Source: CAIWXH01 sp964555675 (GTDB lineage Bacteria > Chloroflexota > Chloroflexia > Chloroflexales > Chloroflexaceae). From it: a stretch of 35,883 nt of DNA. Below the pieces are notes generated by a model that was not told where the DNA came from, did not search any database, and worked only from the letters and a program-made list of their open reading frames with translations. The position numbers and the translations under genes are program-made. Shown piece after piece: positions 31,186-35,883 of this stretch (position 1 is its first letter; each line of letters starts with the position of its first letter). Location: assembly GCA_964555675.1 (NCBI GenBank), contig CAZKTU010000039.1, positions 1 through 35,883 of the forward strand, given 5' to 3'.

Positions 31186-31578
31186 ATGGAAATTGCACGA
31201 CACTGGCGCCAGCGCGGGGCGCGCTACAGGCTCGAGGGGCAGCGCAATACGGTCACGGGCGAGGTGCGCTTCCCGGCCCGGCCGGCGGCCCTCGGCGAGA
31301 ACCCGAGCGAGTGGGAGACGGTGGCCCTCAGTGGGCGCGGCGAGGTCTATAGCTTCAGCGTGATCCGCCAGGCCCCCGCCGGCTACGAGGATCTCGCCCC
31401 CTACCCGGTGGCGCTCGTGCGCCTCGCCGAAGGCCCCCTGGTCAGCGCGCAGCTCACCGACTGCGCCGAGGAAGATCTGACGATCGGCATGGCCGTCGAG
31501 CTGGCTACGCGCCGCCTGGTCGACACCGGCGCCGACAACCTGCTCGTGTACGGCTATAAGTTTCGGCCTGTACTCTGA
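31186..31578 (+). CDS. DUF35 OB-fold protein without zinc-ribbon cysteines
   Basis: 130 residues from ATG 31186, with GAGGA 5 nt upstream and 31 bp after the thiolase homologue. The DUF35 layout is visible: an N-terminal helix (WRQRGARYRLEGQ), the ribbon region (FPARP in place of FPPRPVC), and the OB fold (WETVALSGRGEVYSFSVI, YPVALVRLAEGPLVSAQL, GMAVELATR). The usual CxxC...CxxC zinc ligands are absent (QRNTVTGEV in the first pair's place). In archaea DUF35 bridges thiolase and HMG-CoA synthase and contributes to a shared CoA channel. Here it may still bridge them, without zinc. Last gene of the cluster. Confidence 0.85.
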   Translation: MEIARHWRQRGARYRLEGQRNTVTGEVRFPARPAALGENPSEWETVALSGRGEVYSFSVIRQAPAGYEDLAPYPVALVRLAEGPLVSAQLTDCAEEDLTIGMAVELATRRLVDTGADNLLVYGYKFRPVL

Positions 31579-31603
31579 TCTAACTGCCGAAATCAGCAAG
31601 GAC

Positions 31604-31649
31604 AGCCCCTTCCGGCCCAAAAAATAGGCCGCTGAGGGGCTATCTTTTT
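31604..31649 (+). terminator. Intrinsic terminator after the mevalonate cluster
   Basis: AGCCCCT...GGCC, A-rich loop, GGCC...AGGGGCT, followed by ATCTTTTTG, 25 nt past the DUF35 stop. Confidence 0.85.
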
Positions 31650-31706
31650 GCGCTTAATCGATTACAATACGGGCGCAGACCTTCCAGCACAAGGAGCCAT
31701 ACGCAC

Positions 31707-32330
31707 ATGTTCCAGGAGATGATTAACGGCAGCATCGCGGTTCTCACGAAGCCTTCGGTCGCGACATTCGAGGAGCACGAGAAGAATAACCTGACCTGGG
31801 CCTTGATCTACTCGGTGGCTGCGGGCGTGATCAACGCGATCGTCGCGGCGATCGCCGCCGCGCTCGGCCTGGGCCAGGCCAACCTGTCGGGGCTTGACCC
31901 TGAGGTAGCCGCGGCGGCCGGTCAGCCGAACATTATCGGCACGATCTTCGGGGCGATCATCTTCACCATCCTCATTTTGCTGATCTCCTGGGGCATTACC
32001 TACCTGCTGGGTCGGGCCTTCGGCGGCACCGGCCAGTTCGGCGAGCTGGCCTATGGCCTATCGCTGTTCGGCGCGCCGCTGCTCGTGATTGGCAGCACCT
32101 TCAACCTCATCCCCTTGGTGGGCTGGGTCGTCGGTCTGGCCCTGGGCATCTACAACCTCTATCTGACCTACCTGGCCATCCAGTCGGGCATGAACCTGCC
32201 GAGCAATAAGGCTCTGTACGTCATCATCATCCAGTTCGTGATCGGCCTGGCCATCGTGCTCTGCTTCGTCGTTTTCTTTGCGGCGATCATCGCCGCTGTA
32301 GTCGGCGGGAGCGGCGGCTTCGAGCCCTAA
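31707..32330 (+). CDS. Yip1-family multi-pass membrane protein
   Basis: 207 residues from ATG 31707, with AAGGAG 10 nt upstream. Five hydrophobic segments (about 32-52, 75-100, 112-130, 132-155, 170-196) and the Yip1-like start (FEEHEKNNLTWALIYSVAAGVINAI) with ITYLLGRAFGGTGQFGELAYGLSL. Prokaryotic Yip1-domain proteins are of unknown function; the domain is named for yeast proteins of vesicle traffic. A TACAAT at 31663-31668 may be a -10, though neither a -35 nor a TGN extension is clear. Terminators on both sides make it a single-gene unit. Confidence 0.8.
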   Translation: MFQEMINGSIAVLTKPSVATFEEHEKNNLTWALIYSVAAGVINAIVAAIAAALGLGQANLSGLDPEVAAAAGQPNIIGTIFGAIIFTILILLISWGITYLLGRAFGGTGQFGELAYGLSLFGAPLLVIGSTFNLIPLVGWVVGLALGIYNLYLTYLAIQSGMNLPSNKALYVIIIQFVIGLAIVLCFVVFFAAIIAAVVGGSGGFEP

Positions 32331-32348
32331 GCGGGCTTCCGCTCGCCT

Positions 32349-32386
32349 GGCCCCCGCTCTCTTGCCGAGGGAGCGGGGGCCTTGCT
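32349..32386 (+). terminator. Intrinsic terminator after the Yip1-family gene
   Basis: GGCCCCCGCTC, 11-nt loop, GAGCGGGGGCC, then TTGCTT. A perfect 11-bp stem 18 nt past the stop. Confidence 0.8.
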
Positions 32387-32487
32387 TATCCGTCTCAGTG
32401 CTGATGCAAGTTGTCGGTGCCCTTCAGGCCTTCAATCTACAATGGGAACCATTCGTTGCGGGCCCCGCGGCGCAGCTGGAGGTTCGG

Positions 32488-35313
32488 ATGGGTCAGGATC
32501 TAGAGCCCCTCGCCGCGAGGCTGCACGAGCTCAAGGCCGCTCTGGGCGAGGGCATGGCCATGGCCGTGTTCGAGCAGGTGGCAGTCGACCTGACAGCCGA
32601 GCAGCGCGGCCAGATCAGGGCCCAGGTCTTCTTTGGCGCGGGCCAGTATGGCGAGATTACCGTTGGCGATGTGGCCGGCGGCGCCATCGTCAAGCCGAGC
32701 CTCACCCTGGGCCCTGGGGCGCAGATCGAGGCCGGCGCCATTGGCATCAATCTGGGCCGGGTTGTCTACGGGCGCGACCCGGAAGAAGTCGAGCGCCGTC
32801 GACTCACATGGTACCTGGCATGTATGGCTGCCCGGCTGCGGCGCTTGCCTCTGAGCGCTGTGGCCGCCAGCCTCGACGGGGGCGAGGGGGTGGCCATTGA
32901 TCATGTGTATTTGCTGCTGGCCACCCGCAGTGCGACCCCCCTCGCCCGCGGCCCGCGCTCAGCCCTGGGGGCCTACTACGACGGCGAGGGCCTGGGCCGC
33001 CCCGCCCGGGCCCATGATCCTGACTATGCGCTGCCCGCAGCCGCCTGGATCGCGACCGAGGGCCCTGGCGATGACGCCGACGCCCCTCTGGTGCTGCTCA
33101 GAAGCCTGCTTGCCAGCGAGGCAGTGGGCCGTCAGCGCCGCCTGGTGCTGCTCGGCGGCCCTGGCAGCGGCAAGTCGACCATGCTGCGCCACCTGGCCTG
33201 GACCCTGGCCCGGCGCGGGCTCGACCAGCCCGATACCGCAAGCCCCCTGCCGGGCTGGCCCGACGGCGAGCAACTACTGCCCCTGCTGTTGCCGCTGCGC
33301 CGGCTCGCGGGACATGTGGCGCGCCTGGGTCCTACGCCGGCGGCCGTAGCTGCCGCCCTCGCCGCCGAGCTCGAAGATGAGTATGGGGTGCGCGGCGCCG
33401 TTCCCCTGATCGAGAGTGCCCTCGGCACCGGGCGGGCCCTGCTGCTGCTCGACGGCCTCGATGAGGCCCCGGCCCAGGGCAGCGCGGCGCGGGCCGACCG
33501 TCTAGCGGTGGTGGCGGCCCTGCGCGCCTTCTTCGACCTCTACCCGCAGGCTCGCGCGGTACTGACCTGCCGCACCCAGGCCTTGAGCAGCGAACTGCAC
33601 GTCGCCCTCGGCTGGCCCGCAGAGGTTCTGGCGCCCCTGACCCTGGGCCAGATCCGCCACTTTGCGGAGGCCTGGTTCGCCGCCCTGGCCCGGCGCGGCG
33701 CTCTCGGGTCAGCTCAGGCTGCGTCGTACGCTGAGGCCCTGGTCGCCACGATCAGCGCCAGCGCGCCCCTGCGCCGCCTGGCCGCCTCGCCGCTGCTGCT
33801 GACCATGATCAGCCTGACCATGGCGGAAGGCGGCGAGCTGCCCCGTGACCGCTCGCTACTCTATGAAGAGGTCCTGCGCCAGCTCCTCGGGGCCTGGGAT
33901 GCCCATAAGGGCGGCGCGAGCTTCGCCGAGGCGATCGGGGCCGATAGGCTGGGCGCCGATGCCCTGCGGGATCTGCTCGACCAGCTTGCCTTCGCCGCCC
34001 ATAGTGGCGAGCCCCTCGTCGATGGGCGCGGGCAGCTCCTCCTGCGCGACCTGCGCTCGGCCCTGGCCGAGCAGCTCGAGCTGCTTGGGGTACCTGGGGC
34101 CTGGGAGGCGTCGCGCCGCTGTCTGGACTACTTCTGCGAGCGCAGTGGCCTGCTGATTCCCGGCGCCGACGGCACCAGCTATAGCTTCGCCCACCTGACC
34201 CTGCAAGAGCACTGCGCGGGCAGGCGCTTGCTGCTGCAGCCCGGCGCGGTGCAGGCCGTAATGGCCCGGCGCCACGAGGACCGCTGGCGCGAGCCGATCG
34301 GGCTGGGCCTGGGGGTGATCCAGGGGCTCTACCCGGCCCTGGCCGACCGCATCGACCGCGTGCTCACCGAGCTGATCGACGCCGACGAGGCCGGCTGGCC
34401 CAAGCCTGCCGCCCGCTGGCAGCGCGACCTGATCTTCGCCGCTGAGCTGGGGCGCGAGCGGGGCTGGGAGGCCCTGGGCGCCCTGATTGGCGCGGATCGG
34501 CTCAGGCGCGACCTCCGCCGCGGGCTCGTGGCGCTGCTGGGCGACCCCGCTCAGCCCCTGCCGGTCGCCGAGCGCGTGCGGGCCGGCTTCTTGCTGGGCG
34601 AGCTGGGCGACCCACGGCTGCCGGTGAGCCTCGACCAGTGGCGGGCCGAATTGGCCCGCGCGGGTGAACCAGGCGCTTACTTCTGCCGCCTGCCCATGGT
34701 TGACCCTGGCCCGACCCGCTTGATCGCACGCTACCCGATCACCAATGGGCAGCTGCGAGTCTGGCAGCGCGAGGCCGGGTTGCCGGCGCGACGATACGAT
34801 GCCGATCCACGCTTTGGCGGCTCGAACCAGCCGGCCGCAGGGGTAAGCTGGCATCTTGCGCAGGGCTTTTGCGCCTGGCTCAGCGCGGCCCTTGCGGTGA
34901 GCCTGCGGCTGCCGAGCGAGGGCGAGTGGGAGCTCGCGGCGCGCGGAGGTGATGGGCGGCGCTACCCGTGGGGTGATCGCCGCCTGCGCGACCGGGCCGC
35001 AGCCAAAGAGGACCACGACCTGCGCAGGTGGCCCTACACCGTGCCCGTGGGCTGCTACCCTGCAGGGGCCTCGCCTGTGGGCGCCCTCGATATGGCCGGA
35101 AACATCTGGGAGTGGAACAGCGATCTATGGACGGCCGATGAGGCCGATAGTGGCCGGCGCGACCATACCGCGCGTGTACTGCGCGGCGGTGGCTACCTGA
35201 GCAAAAAGGCGCATCTGCTGGCCACCGCGCGGATTGGGGCCGCGGCGGCGGCCAGCTACGACCATGGGTTCCGTCTGCTCTTAGAGCTGCCGGGGCGCCC
35301 CCCCGCAGGCTAA
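32488..35313 (+). CDS. NACHT NTPase with C-terminal FGE-sulfatase-like domain
   Basis: 941 residues from ATG 32488, chosen for GGAGG 5 nt upstream; starts further up (ATG 32404, TTG 32362) lack a ribosome site, and the last overlaps a terminator. Order: short N-terminal helical part, a turn-rich strand segment (about 52-92; GEITVGDVAGGAIV, GAQIEAGAIG), a helix with RLTWYLACMAARLRRLPL and DHVYLLL, then a NACHT domain with Walker A GGPGSGKST (223-231), Walker B LLLLDGLDEA (D322) and the FAHLTLQEHCAG segment (NACHT-associated helical region). The C-terminal 215 residues have the FGE/SUMF1 fold: YPITNGQ, GVSWHLAQGFCAWLS, LPSEGEWELAARGG, DMAGNIWEW, RVLRGGGYL and HGFRLL. The FGE active-site cysteines are missing, so this part more likely binds a ligand. 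NACHT proteins are known phage sensors; that role here is inference. Confidence 0.88.
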   Translation: MGQDLEPLAARLHELKAALGEGMAMAVFEQVAVDLTAEQRGQIRAQVFFGAGQYGEITVGDVAGGAIVKPSLTLGPGAQIEAGAIGINLGRVVYGRDPEEVERRRLTWYLACMAARLRRLPLSAVAASLDGGEGVAIDHVYLLLATRSATPLARGPRSALGAYYDGEGLGRPARAHDPDYALPAAAWIATEGPGDDADAPLVLLRSLLASEAVGRQRRLVLLGGPGSGKSTMLRHLAWTLARRGLDQPDTASPLPGWPDGEQLLPLLLPLRRLAGHVARLGPTPAAVAAALAAELEDEYGVRGAVPLIESALGTGRALLLLDGLDEAPAQGSAARADRLAVVAALRAFFDLYPQARAVLTCRTQALSSELHVALGWPAEVLAPLTLGQIRHFAEAWFAALARRGALGSAQAASYAEALVATISASAPLRRLAASPLLLTMISLTMAEGGELPRDRSLLYEEVLRQLLGAWDAHKGGASFAEAIGADRLGADALRDLLDQLAFAAHSGEPLVDGRGQLLLRDLRSALAEQLELLGVPGAWEASRRCLDYFCERSGLLIPGADGTSYSFAHLTLQEHCAGRRLLLQPGAVQAVMARRHEDRWREPIGLGLGVIQGLYPALADRIDRVLTELIDADEAGWPKPAARWQRDLIFAAELGRERGWEALGALIGADRLRRDLRRGLVALLGDPAQPLPVAERVRAGFLLGELGDPRLPVSLDQWRAELARAGEPGAYFCRLPMVDPGPTRLIARYPITNGQLRVWQREAGLPARRYDADPRFGGSNQPAAGVSWHLAQGFCAWLSAALAVSLRLPSEGEWELAARGGDGRRYPWGDRRLRDRAAAKEDHDLRRWPYTVPVGCYPAGASPVGALDMAGNIWEWNSDLWTADEADSGRRDHTARVLRGGGYLSKKAHLLATARIGAAAAASYDHGFRLLLELPGRPPAG

Positions 35314-35829
35314 GAGACCGCGCGGCCTGCGCGTCGCGGCGCAGGGCTCAGCCGGGATGACGTGCCAGGGCGCCGGGTCACCGGGTCGAGCCATTGGGTT
35401 CGCCGTTCAGGCCACAACTGCCGCGACGGCTACTGGCGTAGGCCGGAGACGTCCCGGACGACACCGCCCCAGCCGGCGGCCGGCTGACGCGCGTCGCGCG
35501 AGTCCTCGCCCACAGCGACGCCTGAGCGCCGCCTGCGTGGTGGGTGGGGCGGTAGCGGCTAGCCGCCATCCGCTAGGGCGAGCATTGTCATGTGCCATGC
35601 CACACCTCCTACGCTGCCAATCCGGGGGGTCGTGCCGGGCTTGCTCCAGAGAAGCCTGCTGCTGTTCATGGTTGTGCCAGATCTTAAACTGATAACCAAG
35701 ACAGAGGAATTGTACGACCGCACAACGTACGCTGACAAGCGTTTTTATTACGCCTGGATTACAGCGCCGAAGGTGAGGCTTGAGGGCGGGGGGCCGCGCC
35801 AGAATGGGCCATGGTATAATCCGTCTGTT
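35314..35829. other. 516-bp region without a convincing gene
   Basis: Lies between the NACHT gene and rlmN. Contains a GC-rich inverted repeat TAGCGG...CCGCTA (35553-35575), a small hairpin ACGCT-GACA-AGCGT followed by TTTTATT (35729-35749), and a drop in G+C after about 35690. Frames here are Arg-rich or have poor codon use. A frame from ATG 35668 is open into rlmN but its codons are unlike the genome's. Confidence 0.5.
35812..35820 (+). promoter_or_regulatory. Extended -10 promoter of rlmN, near-leaderless
   Basis: TGG-TATAAT, then 9 nt, then ATG 35830. A start 6-9 nt after the hexamer leaves 0-3 nt of leader, and no Shine-Dalgarno sequence is present. Confidence 0.65.
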
Positions 35830-35883
35830 ATGCAAAAGCCCGATCTCTACAATCTGACCTTGCCCGAGCTCGAGGCCCTGATG
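35830..35883 (+). CDS. rlmN: 23S rRNA (adenine2503-C2)-methyltransferase RlmN, first 18 codons
   Basis: Only the N terminus is in the window: MQKPDLYNLTLPELEALM. This matches the KPxLYDLTLxELExL start typical of RlmN radical-SAM methyltransferases, which methylate A2503 of 23S rRNA and A37 of some tRNAs. The catalytic cysteines lie outside the window, so the call rests on this short match. The start is set at ATG 35830 because the promoter sits directly upstream. Confidence 0.6.
   Translation, partial: MQKPDLYNLTLPELEALM

Noticed and set aside
35160..35300. Diversity-generating retroelement variable region at the FGE-like C terminus
   Set aside because: The position matches known variable regions, but no reverse transcriptase or template repeat is in the window and the codons are not AAC-rich.
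35668..35829. 54-codon N-terminal extension of rlmN
   Set aside because: Open and in frame, but codon use is unlike the genome's, and the extended -10 sits directly before ATG 35830, where RlmN homologues begin.
35407..35835. 142-codon minus-strand frame before rlmN
   Set aside because: Arg/Ala/Pro-rich, no ribosome site, no recognisable motif, and it overlaps the rlmN promoter.

Overview
The window is very GC-rich chromosomal DNA (roughly 70% G+C by eye, strong G/C third-position bias) that looks like a Chloroflexota scaffold of the Chloroflexus/Roseiflexus type. The reasons are a class II HMG-CoA reductase beside an archaeal-type HMG-CoA synthase/thiolase/DUF35 cluster, SpoVS, a deoxyhypusine-synthase-like gene, many zinc-ribbon, FHA, PP2C and kinase proteins, and a large NACHT protein. 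No rRNA, tRNA, CRISPR array, transposase or phage gene was seen. Three 100-N assembly gaps lie at 2022-2121, 3801-3900 and 17667-17766.

Layout. 1-2.0 kb: 3' end of a deoxyhypusine-synthase-like gene overlapping a DUF2357/PD-(D/E)XK nuclease gene cut by gap 1. 2.1-8.3 kb: a 20-bp tandem repeat, a small membrane protein, lipA and lipB (both minus, separated by gap 2), a conserved hypothetical gene, an HD-domain protein, an AI-2E family permease and an XRE-cupin regulator. 8.5-18.8 kb: a phosphothreonine signalling island. A twin-FHA ABC exporter (minus) faces a plus-strand run of PP2C, pseudokinase-PP2C fusion, Ser/Thr kinase, VWA protein and a zinc-ribbon/FHA protein (interrupted by gap 3). 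18.9-27.2 kb: secreted nucleotidase/phosphatase, PD40 lipoprotein, an atypical LuxR-type regulator, spoVS and a second lipoprotein. 27.4-31.6 kb: mevalonate genes, namely HMG-CoA reductase, HMG-CoA synthase, a thiolase homologue without its catalytic residues, and a DUF35 protein without zinc ligands. 31.7-35.9 kb: Yip1-family membrane protein, a NACHT NTPase with a C-terminal FGE-sulfatase-like domain, and the first codons of rlmN.

How the genes work together. In the signalling island the kinase, both phosphatases, the FHA protein and the ABC exporter all carry CxxC...CxxC zinc ribbons. FHA domains read phosphothreonine, PP2C erases it and the kinase writes it, so a single membrane-linked circuit is likely. 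In the mevalonate cluster the HMG-CoA synthase keeps its catalytic residues while the thiolase partner does not, which suggests a structural role in the archaeal-type thiolase/HMGCS/DUF35 complex.

Promoters show a recurring theme. Several genes carry an extended -10 (TGN followed by TATAAT, TACAAT or TATACT) with no clear -35. For lipB, the 27.2-kb lipoprotein and rlmN the element lies only 6-9 nt before the ATG, implying leaderless or nearly leaderless mRNAs. Function calls rest on motif recognition by eye; no database search was run.
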